From Paenibacillus sp. SC116 (GTDB taxonomy: Bacteria; Bacillota; Bacilli; Paenibacillales; Paenibacillaceae): a DNA stretch of 64,000 nt. The stretch is from positions 845,134 through 909,133 of the forward strand of contig NZ_JANIOF010000001.1 in assembly GCF_024733555.1 (NCBI RefSeq), given 5' to 3'. The translations under genes were made by a program, and so were the position numbers. The notes beneath the pieces were generated by a model. It saw only the letters and a program-made list of their open reading frames with translations, ran no database searches and was not told where the DNA came from. Positions within the stretch are counted from its first letter, which is position 1, and each line of letters opens with the position of its first letter. Below are positions 33,887 through 42,684 of this stretch, piece by piece.

Positions 33887-34571
33887 GCCAGTTGACCTCC
33901 TCTGCTAAAAATACAGGACCATCTGTACATACTTTTTTATTCCCGTGTTTACTTGATGTGGAGCATCCATAGCAGGCTCCGATGCCACAGGCCATCCTTT
34001 TTTCGAATGAGACATATACCTTTACATCGAGCCCTTCGGTCAAATTAGCAACTGCCTTCATCATTGCATAAGGACCGCATGTATAAACATAATCGTAGCG
34101 GGACCATTCAATATGATCTAGAACGTTACCGTTCACACAAATATGCAGTTCATTCGCATATGGCTTATACGCTTCCGTTAAGTACGGCTGATCTCGAAAG
34201 CCTAGGAAGATATCCGGTTTATTGTGGAACTGCTTGGCTGTATACAACAGTGGGGCGATCCCGATCCCTCCGCCAATTAATGCAACTCGCCCCGATTCAT
34301 GCGCAAAACCATTGCCGAAAGGGCCTTCAAGTTGTATGGAATCCCCTTTCCTTAACTTTGCGAACAATCTTGTACCTTCACCAACCACCTTGTACAAAAA
34401 TTCAATGTGATCATGTTCGACATTGCACACGCTGATCGGCCGCGACAGTATCGGATAGTTCTCCCAAGCTCGAAGCATAAAGAATTGCCCCATTTTCACT
34501 TGAAAATGCCCTTTCACTTTCATTACATATATTCCTTCAGCAATACTTTCGTTAGATAGGATTGTATACAC
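33867..34571 (-). CDS. pyrK: Dihydroorotate dehydrogenase B, electron-transfer subunit
   Basis: A 234-residue FAD and [2Fe-2S] protein passing electrons from PyrD to NAD+. The FAD site RPISVCNVE (about 44-52) and NAD-binding region [16 protein letters not shown] (about 99-114) are followed by the cluster ligands Cys195, Cys200, Cys203 and Cys215 (CGIGACYGC ... KVC). It is the first gene of pyrK-pyrD-lpdD-like. The N-terminus is short and begins directly with the flavodoxin-reductase-like barrel, as in other PyrK proteins. Confidence 0.95.
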   Translation of the reverse strand: MYTILSNESIAEGIYVMKVKGHFQVKMGQFFMLRAWENYPILSRPISVCNVEHDHIEFLYKVVGEGTRLFAKLRKGDSIQLEGPFGNGFAHESGRVALIGGGIGIAPLLYTAKQFHNKPDIFLGFRDQPYLTEAYKPYANELHICVNGNVLDHIEWSRYDYVYTCGPYAMMKAVANLTEGLDVKVYVSFEKRMACGIGACYGCSTSSKHGNKKVCTDGPVFLAEEVNWHEEFSL

Positions 34572-34718
34572 GGCTATACTCCTTTGTAAGCATTCGACAT
34601 CTTAACTATGTCATGACTAGAGAGGATCAACTGTGAAATGAATCACAGTTTGAATCACGGAACATCGAATGTTGACAAAGTGTTCAGAATATTAGCAACA
34701 ACTGCTACATCACCCAGC

Positions 34719-35351
34719 CTATTCGTTTACGTAAACCGAGTTCAGGAGTCTGTCCCAAGTAGCTTCCATATACCAAACGGGGTCGCGGGGAACTAGTACA
34801 ACACATAAGGATGGGTGCTTATGATGGCAATCCGTTATTTCAAAAATATCAGCTTGTCTTAAATATAGAAATACATAAGATCCTGCCACTTGTTTATCCA
34901 ATATATGAAGTGTATCTTCAATTGGATAATTCCCGCTTTCCTCGGTCCGGACAAATAATATTCGTTTACCGGAAGACATGTCTTGCAGCATTCGCTGAAT
35001 ACGTCGATTCAACTTGGTCATGACTTCAGGATATTGCTTTAGATCGGCAGGCGTATTTTGATAAACATCGAAATCATGGACAGAAGAAACCTGATAATAC
35101 GTATCCTGTACGATATAATGTGCTTTTTGATAGCTCAGATCGCCAGTAACCTTAAGATGTGCAAGCGACATGAAATCATTAAATTTTGCCTCCAGCAGAC
35201 GATTTACATCGGGTAAGGATCTAGAGGTCATCCAATCTAATGGGCCACTATTTGGGCGAAGATTACGTGCCTGAAGTTTGAGAGCAGGTAAACAAGATGA
35301 TCCTAAACTATAAATAGCATCATATCCGCCGCGTACTTGTGCGAGATTCAT
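34719..35351 (-). CDS. DUF1796 putative papain-like cysteine peptidase
   Basis: A 210-residue protein with the family opening YDAIYSLGSSCLPALKLQ (Cys about residue 20) and LRPNSGPLDWMTS (about 30-43). Other conserved spots are GKRILFVRTEE (about 126-136) and the final hydrophobic stretch. Family members are predicted thiol peptidases or transferase-like proteins; no function is proven for this one. The start is ATG 35351, since AGGGGAG lies 8 bases before it; a TTG 21 bases upstream would overlap that site. Confidence 0.75.
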   Translation of the reverse strand: MNLAQVRGGYDAIYSLGSSCLPALKLQARNLRPNSGPLDWMTSRSLPDVNRLLEAKFNDFMSLAHLKVTGDLSYQKAHYIVQDTYYQVSSVHDFDVYQNTPADLKQYPEVMTKLNRRIQRMLQDMSSGKRILFVRTEESGNYPIEDTLHILDKQVAGSYVFLYLRQADIFEITDCHHKHPSLCVVLVPRDPVWYMEATWDRLLNSVYVNE

Positions 35352-35561
35352 GACAACACTCTCCCCTATCAATTTATATAGAATATGAAAATGAAAGAGT
35401 GTGAGTGTTGGCGTTTGCCGCTTAACTGCCGCCTTTCATAGACTATCTCGAATCAATTGACAACAACTGGAGTAGTGAACGATACACAACAAATGCATAT
35501 CCCCATTTCTTACAGGACATAACAAGAGAACAGCACTGTTAAGGAAAGGAGGATACATAAT

Positions 35562-36599
35562 ATGCGCCGTTTGCTATTCATCATTTTGCTGGGATTAACC
35601 TTATCAGGCTGTTCTAACTCACACCAAGCCCGCCATGATGCTGTATCAACTGCTCAAGATCTAAAAGCGCCAGACACAGCTTTACAGCAGTATAAGCCCG
35701 AGGCTTACATCGAACAACAAAATCATTATGTTCCAACCCTTCCGAATGCAGAATCAAAAACTTCAATTAGTAAGGAAAGAAATAAGCCGTTACCAAAAGC
35801 CACTACAGAAGCAAAAGTAGCTAAACAATCTGAAAAACAAGTTGCTTTAAATCAAACGGCACAACAAAAAACTCGTTCTACGAAGCAACGAGCAAGACAC
35901 CAGATTCAAATGAAACAACGGGCCAGCAAAAGATTGACAATCGCTCAGCTGCACAATAAATATCCACAACTATTTAAGCTAAGAGGGAGTTCCAAAACCG
36001 GCAATAAGGTTGCACTCACCTTTGATGATGTACCTGACCAGACCATTACACCCGTTATACTCGATATTTTAAAACAAGAAAATATTAAGGCGACATTTTT
36101 CCTAGTGGGATACCGAGCAGAACGCAATCCTAGCATCGTTAAGCGCATGGTCGATGAAGGTCATATTATCGGCAACCATACGTACAATCACCCGTTGCTG
36201 ACTCGTCAAGATTTGCCCAAATTTATTCGCCAACTTAGACAAACAGAAAACATCATTGATGAAATAACCGGTTACAAGCCACGGTATTTTCGTCCTCCTT
36301 TTGGAGAAATCACAGAAGAACAGCTCCAATGGGCCGGCAAACACGGTTATATGGTCGTAAATTGGGATGTAGATTCTAATGATTGGCGAGGAATACCAGC
36401 TGTGGTTATGGAGAACAATATTATTAACGATGTTGTACCGGGATCTATTGTTCTTCAACATGCGGGCGGCGCAGGCAAGAAAGGTTATTTAGACAATACG
36501 GTTAAGGCTTTGCCTTCCATCATTAAACGTCTTAAGACGCGTCAATATGAGTTTGTAACTATTCCTGAATTATTAAATGGTTCAAAAGATAAAGACTAA
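35562..36599 (+). CDS. Polysaccharide deacetylase lipoprotein (NodB domain)
   Basis: A 345-residue protein. The lipobox LTLSGC (Cys17) anchors it outside the membrane. A basic, Gln-rich linker (18-145) is followed by a NodB deacetylase domain: motif 1 TFDD (153-156), motif 2 HTYNH (206-210), motif 3 RPPFG (244-248), and a C-terminal LQHAGG. Such enzymes remove N-acetyl groups from peptidoglycan or chitin-type sugars with a metal held by Asp-His-His. AAAGGAGGATACATA precedes the ATG. It is a single gene. Confidence 0.9.
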   Translation: MRRLLFIILLGLTLSGCSNSHQARHDAVSTAQDLKAPDTALQQYKPEAYIEQQNHYVPTLPNAESKTSISKERNKPLPKATTEAKVAKQSEKQVALNQTAQQKTRSTKQRARHQIQMKQRASKRLTIAQLHNKYPQLFKLRGSSKTGNKVALTFDDVPDQTITPVILDILKQENIKATFFLVGYRAERNPSIVKRMVDEGHIIGNHTYNHPLLTRQDLPKFIRQLRQTENIIDEITGYKPRYFRPPFGEITEEQLQWAGKHGYMVVNWDVDSNDWRGIPAVVMENNIINDVVPGSIVLQHAGGAGKKGYLDNTVKALPSIIKRLKTRQYEFVTIPELLNGSKDKD

Positions 36600-36800
36600 C
36601 TTATAAAGGATCAATCGCCATATTAGGTATTGGTCCTTTTTTACGCAAAATAAAAAACAATTTTTATATGTTAACATAATATAAATTATGTATCAAAATC
36701 CCCTATTACTTTACTATACTATCATCCATTTCTTATATCTCTTTCAGTCGTCCATACCATTCTAAAGAAACCTCATATATTAATAGTGGGGGTGATTAGA

Positions 36801-37231
36801 ATGGCAAAATTTCTTGATGGCCAAATATCACAAAATGCTAGCTACGCAGGTTCCATATCTATTCCTGCAACAACAGCACCTGCTTTGTTTGGAACACTGG
36901 GATTGAATCTAACAGGTGCAGGTCCAAATCCTCGAGTCATTTTTGAAGGTACTGTATCTTTGTTCAGCCTTCTTGGTGTTCTCACAACGGCAACCATTAC
37001 AGTTGTTCGAATTAGTGGCGGTATTCCGGTAGTCGTTTATACGGCAAATCAGTCTATTCCAGCGATCGCTCTAACCACATTTAATTTCACGATATCCGGA
37101 ATCGACTTTCCCGCCCTGTTCCTGCTGCACCTGGATTCGTCATATACCAGGCCTACATCAGTGTAGGTGGCTTGCTTTTAGCTAGCCGTGTTGGTCCTGA
37201 GAGCTTCAGCGCAATTGCAGTTTCTGATTAA
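36801..37231 (+). pseudogene. Frameshifted spore-surface-like protein
   Basis: From ATG 36801 (GGGGGTGATTAGA upstream) the frame reads MAKFLDGQISQNASYAGSIS and continues as a beta-rich, Gly/Thr/Ile/Val-rich protein up to GIDFPA. The frame then fails near 37112-37118, in TTTCCCGCCCTG. The next frame reads PVPAAPGFVIYQAYISVGGL ... ESFSAIAVSD to a stop at 37231, clearly the natural end. A one-base loss in the C-rich run explains it. The composition resembles the C-terminal domains of exosporium proteins, such as the gene at the right edge. It could also be a sequencing error. Confidence 0.7.
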
Positions 37232-37256
37232 TAGCAAATTACATTATAGTGCATTG

Positions 37257-37280
37257 GCGGATTGGATAATCCGCCTTCTT
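37257..37280 (+). terminator. Hairpin after spore-surface-like gene
   Basis: GGCGGATT pairs with AATCCGCC, followed by TTCTT. Confidence 0.7.
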
Positions 37281-37300
37281 CCTGCTTATACTATGTAAAT

Positions 37301-37336
37301 AAAAAGAAGCCGTGATATGCACGGCTTCTTTTTTCC
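37301..37336. terminator. Bidirectional terminator
   Basis: AAAAAGAAGCCGTG pairs with CACGGCTTCTTTTTT, with A/T runs on both sides. It ends the 3D-domain gene on the minus strand. Confidence 0.92.
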
Positions 37337-37370
37337 AAACGAAAATGTCGTCATGACTTGCTGCTTACAA

Positions 37371-38117
37371 TTACTTCAACACGTATACTTGTACGTCTTG
37401 TACACCAAATTTACGAGCTTCCTTTTGGCTTAGCGGTAAAAAGATATCTACTTTATTCCCTTTGATTTTACCACCTGTATCTGTAGCTGTTGCTACTAGA
37501 CCACCTTCTGGCAAATGTTTAAACTGGTAACCTGTAATAAATAGCTTCGTACCAAGTGGAATAACATCAGGGTCTACTGCTACAGTGCCCAGCTTAAGTG
37601 GATTGCCTAATGCATCAATTGGGCCCCAACCATTTTCACTAGGATGGTCGGTATAGGATGTAGCTTTCATGTTATAAGTGCGTTTGAAAGTCATAGCTTT
37701 ACCGTTAACACTCACAACGTTTTTCGGTGATTTGCTGACTTTTTCGTCTGTGCTTTTACGTTCTGCAGTAGCAACTTTTACAGGCTCTACTGGTTTACGG
37801 TTAGTCTCTTTGTCATCAGACTTATTCGCATCTTTCTTCTCGTCTAACTTAGGTGCAGATGCTTGTACAGGCTTGTCTGCATCTTTCAAACTTACTGCCA
37901 TCATATCTGGAATACCTTGATCCATATTTCCCCATAGCTCGTACTCATTTATCATAGGGTTCGCGGCTTCTTCAGCAATCATGCTCGCTGGAACGCTCTG
38001 AGCCTGCTCTTCTAATTCGGTTGCGGTATTAGACTCCGCATACACAGGTAGTATTTGAATAATCAAGATAGCTACCAATAGTACACCTGCAATTTGTAAC
38101 GTCATTTTTTTATTCAT
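37371..38117 (-). CDS. Secreted 3D-domain protein (cell-wall enzyme-like)
   Basis: A 248-residue protein. The signal peptide or anchor is about residues 1-27 (VLLVAILIIQILPVYA). A long, charged, Lys/Asp-rich linker spans about 55-135. The C-terminal 3D domain (about 150-248) carries the three Asp: VDPDVIPLGTKLFI, ATDTGGKIKG and NKVDIFL, as in YabE/YocH/Sps-like MltA-fold proteins. It may cut or bind peptidoglycan, with specificity unknown. AAGGAGGATATTT precedes the ATG. Confidence 0.85.
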   Translation of the reverse strand: MNKKMTLQIAGVLLVAILIIQILPVYAESNTATELEEQAQSVPASMIAEEAANPMINEYELWGNMDQGIPDMMAVSLKDADKPVQASAPKLDEKKDANKSDDKETNRKPVEPVKVATAERKSTDEKVSKSPKNVVSVNGKAMTFKRTYNMKATSYTDHPSENGWGPIDALGNPLKLGTVAVDPDVIPLGTKLFITGYQFKHLPEGGLVATATDTGGKIKGNKVDIFLPLSQKEARKFGVQDVQVYVLK

Positions 38118-38430
38118 AAATATCCTCCTTGAAGCATGCGCCCATCACAATTTCCATGGACTAACATCAACGCGGTGATCATAACATAGATTTCTAGCAT
38201 ATGATCAGGTAGTTTTTGTAAAAATGCGCAAGTTCACGTGTGCCAACGACTTCAATCACTTGATCTATTGTTTGGAAAATGACATTTTTGACTTTTATTT
38301 TACATATATATCCTTTCTGGAAGCACCCTTTTTCTATTACCCATCTTCGAAAAAGTGAAACAAAATCAAGCACTTTGAATCGATTTATAACTATATGTCG
38401 CTCACATAAACCACCAAATAACTATTAAAA
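38118..38430. other. Intergenic, promoter region, no gene seen
   Basis: This is the upstream region of the 3D-domain gene on the minus strand. No riboswitch consensus, including that of the c-di-AMP type often linked to such genes, was recognised. Confidence 0.4.
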
Positions 38431-38471
38431 ATAGGTTAATGAAACGTCATAATTACGCTCCACTAACCTAT
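38431..38471 (-). terminator. Terminator after MFS gene
   Basis: ATAGGTTAGTGGAGCG pairs imperfectly with CGTTTCATTAACCTAT, with TTTTTA after it on the minus strand. Confidence 0.75.
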
Positions 38472-38501
38472 CATTTCGGATGTTTTTTTACCTATATTAT
38501 C

Positions 38502-39701
38502 TTATTCTACAAATCTTTTACTGAATAACGTATAAATCCCGCATAATAGTACGCATATACCTGTACCTATCAACAAGCTTTCTACTTGAACGATATCAGC
38601 CAACGGCCCAAATAGCATCATTCCTAATGGCAGCGCACATGAACTAGCGATCTGTACGAAGCTGAATACGCGACCGTGCATAGAAGGATCAACTTGTTCC
38701 TGCAATAAGACTGTAATCGGTGTGTTAAAGCAAGGCATTGTTATACCGATTAATACATTAAACAACAAGTATACGGAAAACAATGGTGCGACTCCTAGCC
38801 CGATCATCATCAATCCATAAAGCGCACATGCAACTGCCGTTGTATGCATGCGATTCCGAAAACCTCCCCATGTTGCAATCAAAGCACCGCCTATGACTGC
38901 ACCTGCACCAAATGTCATTTCGCTCGCCGTCAGTCTCCACATCTCAGCCCCAAATGAGCGACTTACCATTAGAGGTGTTAAAAATGCCGCAGGACTGGCC
39001 AGTATCATGATGACGATCAATAAAATAAGCAGTCGTTTAATAAACGCATGATGTTTCAAGTATGCGAACCCTTCTATTATTCCTTGCAGATTCGATTTAT
39101 ACTGGTTCTCCGTTTGCAAATACGCTGGTATTGATATCGTTAATAAAATGCTAATCCCGATGACAGCCGTTATCACATCGATTAACAATGTTGTCTCAAT
39201 CGTTGCCACAGATAAAATGGCTCCACTTGCTGCTGGAGACAGAACCATCATTAACGACGAAATCGTGCTGTGAATTCCGTTTACTTTCATTAGATGTTCT
39301 TTTGGAACAATCTGAGGAATTAACGCATTGATAGCCGGTGTTTGTATACCCGTCCCTGCTGAACGAATCAACAATACGATAAACAGCAGCCACACACTTT
39401 TATAACCTGTAAAAAATAAAATAGCCAATATCAATGTTGCAGCAGCGATAATTCCATCAGATAGCATAATCATTTTTTTACGGTTATAGCGATCCACCCA
39501 GACGCCTGCGAATAAGGATATGATGATTTGCGGAAGAAATCCGCAAACTGTAGCAATGGTCATCATGACCCCGGATGAGGTCGTAAGCGTGATATACCAA
39601 ATAATCGCGTACTGTACTAATGAAGAACCAAACAATGAAATCGTTTGTGCCGTTAAAAATAATGCGATTTGAGATCTCCAGTTGTCATTCGAGCTATGCA
39701 T
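38502..39701 (-). CDS. MFS efflux transporter, macrolide-efflux-like
   Basis: A 399-residue, 12-segment major facilitator. The loop 2-3 motif GVWVDRYNRKKMIMLSDGI (about 66-84) and the opening FLTAQTISLFGSSLVQYAII are typical of the Mef-like/MFS_3 group of drug exporters. It lies 73 bases downstream of the ABC-F gene on the same strand, so the pair may form an antibiotic-response unit. The substrate is not defined. Confidence 0.85.
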   Translation of the reverse strand: MHSSNDNWRSQIALFLTAQTISLFGSSLVQYAIIWYITLTTSSGVMMTIATVCGFLPQIIISLFAGVWVDRYNRKKMIMLSDGIIAAATLILAILFFTGYKSVWLLFIVLLIRSAGTGIQTPAINALIPQIVPKEHLMKVNGIHSTISSLMMVLSPAASGAILSVATIETTLLIDVITAVIGISILLTISIPAYLQTENQYKSNLQGIIEGFAYLKHHAFIKRLLILLIVIMILASPAAFLTPLMVSRSFGAEMWRLTASEMTFGAGAVIGGALIATWGGFRNRMHTTAVACALYGLMMIGLGVAPLFSVYLLFNVLIGITMPCFNTPITVLLQEQVDPSMHGRVFSFVQIASSCALPLGMMLFGPLADIVQVESLLIGTGICVLLCGIYTLFSKRFVE

Positions 39702-39774
39702 CGTATTGTTTACACCTCTTATTCGTTTTGTTTTCTTCTATATATAGTTTGAATAATTACGACTTACGAGTTTA

Positions 39775-41310
39775 CTACTTGCCTTGTTCTATATTGAAAA
39801 TACGATCTGCCCATTCTAAGTAGAAGCTTTCTTCGTGCGAAACAAGTATGATACTTCCCTTAAAGCGAATTAAAGCCGATTGCAACGCTTTTTTCGCTTC
39901 TGCATCCAAATGATTCGTCGGCTCATCCAAAATCAAAAAATTACATGGTGACAGCATAAGCCGGCACAATTTCACTTTGGACTGCTCACCACCACTCAAC
40001 GTACGAATCTCTTGCGAAACATGTGCATCTTTCATCCCAACCTGTGCTAAATATTTACGAATTTCTTTCCTATTTAATTTAGGAAACTGCTCTGAAATAA
40101 TTTGAATAGGTGTTATTGCCCCATCTTCCCACTTCAAATCTTGTTCATAATATCCAAGCTTAATCGGTTCGGAAATCCGAAAGTGGCCAGTGATAGCAGG
40201 AATTTCTGCTACCACTGTTTTTAGCAAAGTTGATTTTCCAATACCGTTGAACCCTGTGATAACTAGCTTTTGCCCGCCCAATACAGAGAAATTGATCTTT
40301 GGCAGTAAGGACGAATCATAACCTACTTCAAGATTGCTAGCCGTGAGAACCTTCTGTGATGGGACAGGCAGTTCACGAAATTGAATGATAGGTTTATGCG
40401 AAAACACAGGGGCAGCCATTCGCTCCATCCTTTCAAGCTGCTTCCTGCGTCCTTGTGCAATTCTAGAGTTGACACCAGCAATGTTTCTACGGATATACTC
40501 CTCTGTCTTTGCAATTTGCTGCTGCTGAGTATGGTAGCGACGAACATAATCCTGACGCAAATGCTCCTTTTGTCGTAGAAAGTCAGAATATTTCCCATAG
40601 TATTTTTTGATGGTACCGAACTCGATATCGCAAATACAGGTAGAGATTTTCTCCAAAAAGTCATAGTCATGGGAAACCACACAATACGCACCCTTAAATG
40701 AGGTTAAATAGCTTGCAAGCCATTCCACATGTTCTTTGTCTAAGAAATTCGTTGGCTCATCTAACAAAAGTACGTCAGGCCGTTCCAGCAGCAGCTTCGC
40801 TAAAATTACCTTCGCCCGCTGGCCTCCGCTTAATTGGGACAACACTCTATCTACTCCAATTGCATCAATGCCTAGCCCTGAAACGATTTTGCTAATATGA
40901 TTATCTATTGCGTAAAAGTCACCTACTTCTAGCTGTTCTTGATAGCCTGCGGCTTGCAGCAATTGCTCTGCATTACCAGTCATAGCACTCTCTTGATACA
41001 AATCGTTCATCTTTTTTTCTATTTCAAACAAATGTGAAAATGCCGTTTTGAGATAAGAGGAAATCGTGTTCTTTCCATCCACTTCAGCATACTGATCCAG
41101 ATGTCCAATTCGAATATTGGATTGCCACTTTATGCTCCCTTCATCCGGGATCACCTCTCCTAGCATTATTTTGATGAGCGTGCTTTTTCCAGCTCCATTC
41201 TGCCCAACAATACCTACATGCTCACCTTTGTATAAATCAAAAGAAGCATTCCCATATAACTGTTTATCTCCGAAATGATGCGATACATTTTCCACTTTCA
41301 GCAAACTCAT
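39775..41310 (-). CDS. ABC-F ribosomal protection protein (CplR-like)
   Basis: A 511-residue cytosolic protein with two ATPase domains and no membrane part. NBD1 has GQNGAGKST (about 36-44), LSGGQRAK and LLLDEPTNFLD. A long basic interdomain linker (about 245-305: RYHTQQQQIAKTEEYIRRNI ...) would reach the ribosomal peptidyl-transferase centre. NBD2 has GFNGIGKST, LSGGEQSK and ILDEPTNHLD. The opening MSLLKVENVSHHFGDKQLYG resembles CplR-type proteins that protect against lincosamides, pleuromutilins and streptogramin A. Its leader is a full attenuator, as for several resistance ABC-F genes. The assignment to a resistance subclass is an inference. Confidence 0.88.
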   Translation of the reverse strand: MSLLKVENVSHHFGDKQLYGNASFDLYKGEHVGIVGQNGAGKSTLIKIMLGEVIPDEGSIKWQSNIRIGHLDQYAEVDGKNTISSYLKTAFSHLFEIEKKMNDLYQESAMTGNAEQLLQAAGYQEQLEVGDFYAIDNHISKIVSGLGIDAIGVDRVLSQLSGGQRAKVILAKLLLERPDVLLLDEPTNFLDKEHVEWLASYLTSFKGAYCVVSHDYDFLEKISTCICDIEFGTIKKYYGKYSDFLRQKEHLRQDYVRRYHTQQQQIAKTEEYIRRNIAGVNSRIAQGRRKQLERMERMAAPVFSHKPIIQFRELPVPSQKVLTASNLEVGYDSSLLPKINFSVLGGQKLVITGFNGIGKSTLLKTVVAEIPAITGHFRISEPIKLGYYEQDLKWEDGAITPIQIISEQFPKLNRKEIRKYLAQVGMKDAHVSQEIRTLSGGEQSKVKLCRLMLSPCNFLILDEPTNHLDAEAKKALQSALIRFKGSIILVSHEESFYLEWADRIFNIEQGK

Positions 41311-41333
41311 GTTGACTCCTCTTTTCCTATATA

Positions 41334-41380
41334 AATAAAAAAAGCAGAGAGCTGCGCCATTAGACGCTAACTCTCTGCTT
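41334..41380 (-). terminator. Attenuator terminator abutting the ABC-F ribosome binding site
   Basis: On the minus strand AAGCAGAGAGTTAGCG pairs with CGCAGCTCTCTGCTT, followed by TTTTTTTATT. It ends only about 20 bases before the ABC-F start, so transcription must read through it for expression. Confidence 0.85.
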
Positions 41381-41385
41381 CGTGA

Positions 41386-41487
41386 TCATGCTGCACCACA
41401 TCCGATACAACCTTTCGATCCAATGAAGATGTAAACCCCATTGATATCGCCACAAACACAAAGAGCCATAGACAAAGCATTGTCCAT
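41386..41487 (-). CDS. Leader ORF 2 of ABC-F attenuator (33 residues)
   Basis: The ORF (MDNALSMALCVCGDINGVYI ...) ends with a Cys-rich tail, GSKGCIGCGAA, and stops a few bases before the terminator stem. AAGGAG lies only two bases before its ATG, so initiation there would be inefficient; the next ATG in frame is better spaced. Its start lies in a hairpin, GAGCCATGGACAATG with the CATTGTCC/CTATGGCTC arm. A ribosome stalled within it could open the terminator. Confidence 0.4.
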   Translation of the reverse strand: MDNALSMALCVCGDINGVYIFIGSKGCIGCGAA

Positions 41488-41590
41488 GGCTCCTTAATCT
41501 AAGTAGACATCGGTAAATAGTCATAACTAAATAAGCATAGAAAACTACACTTTTTCAGCAAGACGATTCGACCGATGAATATAGGAAACA

Positions 41591-41686
41591 TTACGCTCCC
41601 TGATTAAGCTCCGTACAACGCTTCATCGTATACGTTTGTGCGGAGCGAATCTTCATCACGAGTTTAACATGTTTAATATACAGCAT
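41591..41686 (-). CDS. Leader ORF 1 of ABC-F attenuator (31 residues)
   Basis: The ORF starts with MLYIKHVKLVMKIRSAQTYT and ends MKRCTELNQGA. AAGGAAGGTG lies at ideal spacing before its ATG. Its second half overlaps a hairpin (GCTCCG ... CGGAGC). A good promoter precedes it. It is the best candidate for the drug-sensing leader peptide. Confidence 0.6.
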   Translation of the reverse strand: MLYIKHVKLVMKIRSAQTYTMKRCTELNQGA

Positions 41687-41716
41687 TTCATGCACCTTCC
41701 TTATTCATTAAGGCGA

Positions 41717-41746
41717 ATTTTAGCATATGTTTCTATTTGGGGTCAA
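41717..41746 (-). promoter_or_regulatory. Promoter of ABC-F leader
   Basis: -35 TTGACC (41741-41746) and -10 TAAAAT (41717-41722) have an 18-base spacer on the minus strand, giving an RNA start near 41710 and a leader of about 400 bases. Confidence 0.65.
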
Positions 41747-41865
41747 GTTAGTATCAGCCCAGCATGCTGAATGGATAGGCAAACTATACGCACATGAAAA
41801 ATATTGAAAAACTATTGCCAACATAGCCCAATATAGGTTAAGTTATAGTCAATTGCATAGGAACC

Positions 41866-41957
41866 GATCCGGGGGCTTGAGTGAGTCAGGCTGAGATTGT
41901 AGCCGTAATTGCTACTGACCGTATATCTGAACTGGATAATGCCAGCGTAGAGAATTG
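41866..41957 (+). promoter_or_regulatory. TPP (thiamine pyrophosphate) riboswitch
   Basis: The THI-box consensus is present: GGGGGCTTGAGTGAGTC then AGGCTGAGA, later CTACTGACCGTATATCTGA and ACTGGATAATGCCAGCGTAG. It binds thiamine pyrophosphate and here controls the ykoEDC-like transporter through the terminator just downstream. Confidence 0.95.
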
Positions 41958-41978
41958 ATATCGAGAACTTTGTCTATT

Positions 41979-42017
41979 CAACCGTCAATACATCTGCGTA
42001 TTCAGGCGGTTTTTTTG
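41979..42017 (+). terminator. Terminator of the TPP riboswitch expression platform
   Basis: AACCGTCAATAC pairs with GTATTCAGGCGGTT, followed by TTTTTTT. It lies between the aptamer and the ykoE-like start, so TPP binding should favour it. Confidence 0.85.
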
Positions 42018-42049
42018 TGCAAATTTATAGAAAAAGAGGGGTAAACATC

Positions 42050-42637
42050 ATGCAGCAAACATCTAAAGGGTTAAAGTTCTCTGACGTACTCATTACGGTC
42101 GTTATTGCACTCGTATTCGGAATCCTCTTCAAAGTATGGGATCATGTCTACAGCGCCTCCAAGCTGCTCTTTCCTCAATCCGGTCAATTGACGTATGGAT
42201 TATGGTTTATGGCAGGCCCATTCGCCTACTTGCTGCTTCGCAAGCCTGGTGTAGCATTCATCGCAAGTTCAGCCGCCGCTGTCATCTCGATGCTGCTCGG
42301 TTCCACATGGGCATTTGAAACCGTTGTTTATGGTGTCGTACAAGGTTTAGCAGCAGAACTCGTATTTTTACTTGTTCGTTATCGCAAACACAGTATTGCT
42401 GTAGCAGGTCTTGCAGGTATGATGTCTGCGGTCGGTTCATTCTGTGTTGACCTGTCGTTTGGTTATGCTGACTACGAAACTTGGGTACTCGTTTTGAAAT
42501 ACGGTTTGCGATTCTTCAGTGCCTTTGTATTCTGCGGAGTATTTGCTTACTTCCTCGTTCGCGCACTTGAAGCAACAGGCGTAACGAAGTCCATTCGTCC
42601 ATTATCGCAATCTGATTATGCGGCACTTAATAAATAA
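42050..42637 (+). CDS. ykoE: ECF transporter substrate-binding (S) subunit, YkoE-like
   Basis: A 195-residue membrane protein with about five to six segments. It opens with SDVLITVVIALVFGILFKVW and has the conserved WFMAGPFAYLLLRKPGVAF (about 55-74). YkoE is the S component for a thiamine precursor (hydroxymethylpyrimidine) or thiamine. The start is ATG 42050, after AAGAGGGG. The riboswitch upstream and the EcfA/EcfT genes downstream fix its role. Confidence 0.93.
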   Translation: MQQTSKGLKFSDVLITVVIALVFGILFKVWDHVYSASKLLFPQSGQLTYGLWFMAGPFAYLLLRKPGVAFIASSAAAVISMLLGSTWAFETVVYGVVQGLAAELVFLLVRYRKHSIAVAGLAGMMSAVGSFCVDLSFGYADYETWVLVLKYGLRFFSAFVFCGVFAYFLVRALEATGVTKSIRPLSQSDYAALNK

Positions 42638-42684
42638 ACATGATTTCAACAAAGTATAGTTCCGTATTGATTGAGGTGTAATCC

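Noticed and set aside
41651..41692. Alternative leader peptide MKCCILNMLNS in the ABC-F leader
   Set aside because: Its ATG is closer to the ribosome binding site than optimal, and the 31-codon frame starting 6 bases later is better spaced and longer; kept only as a possibility.
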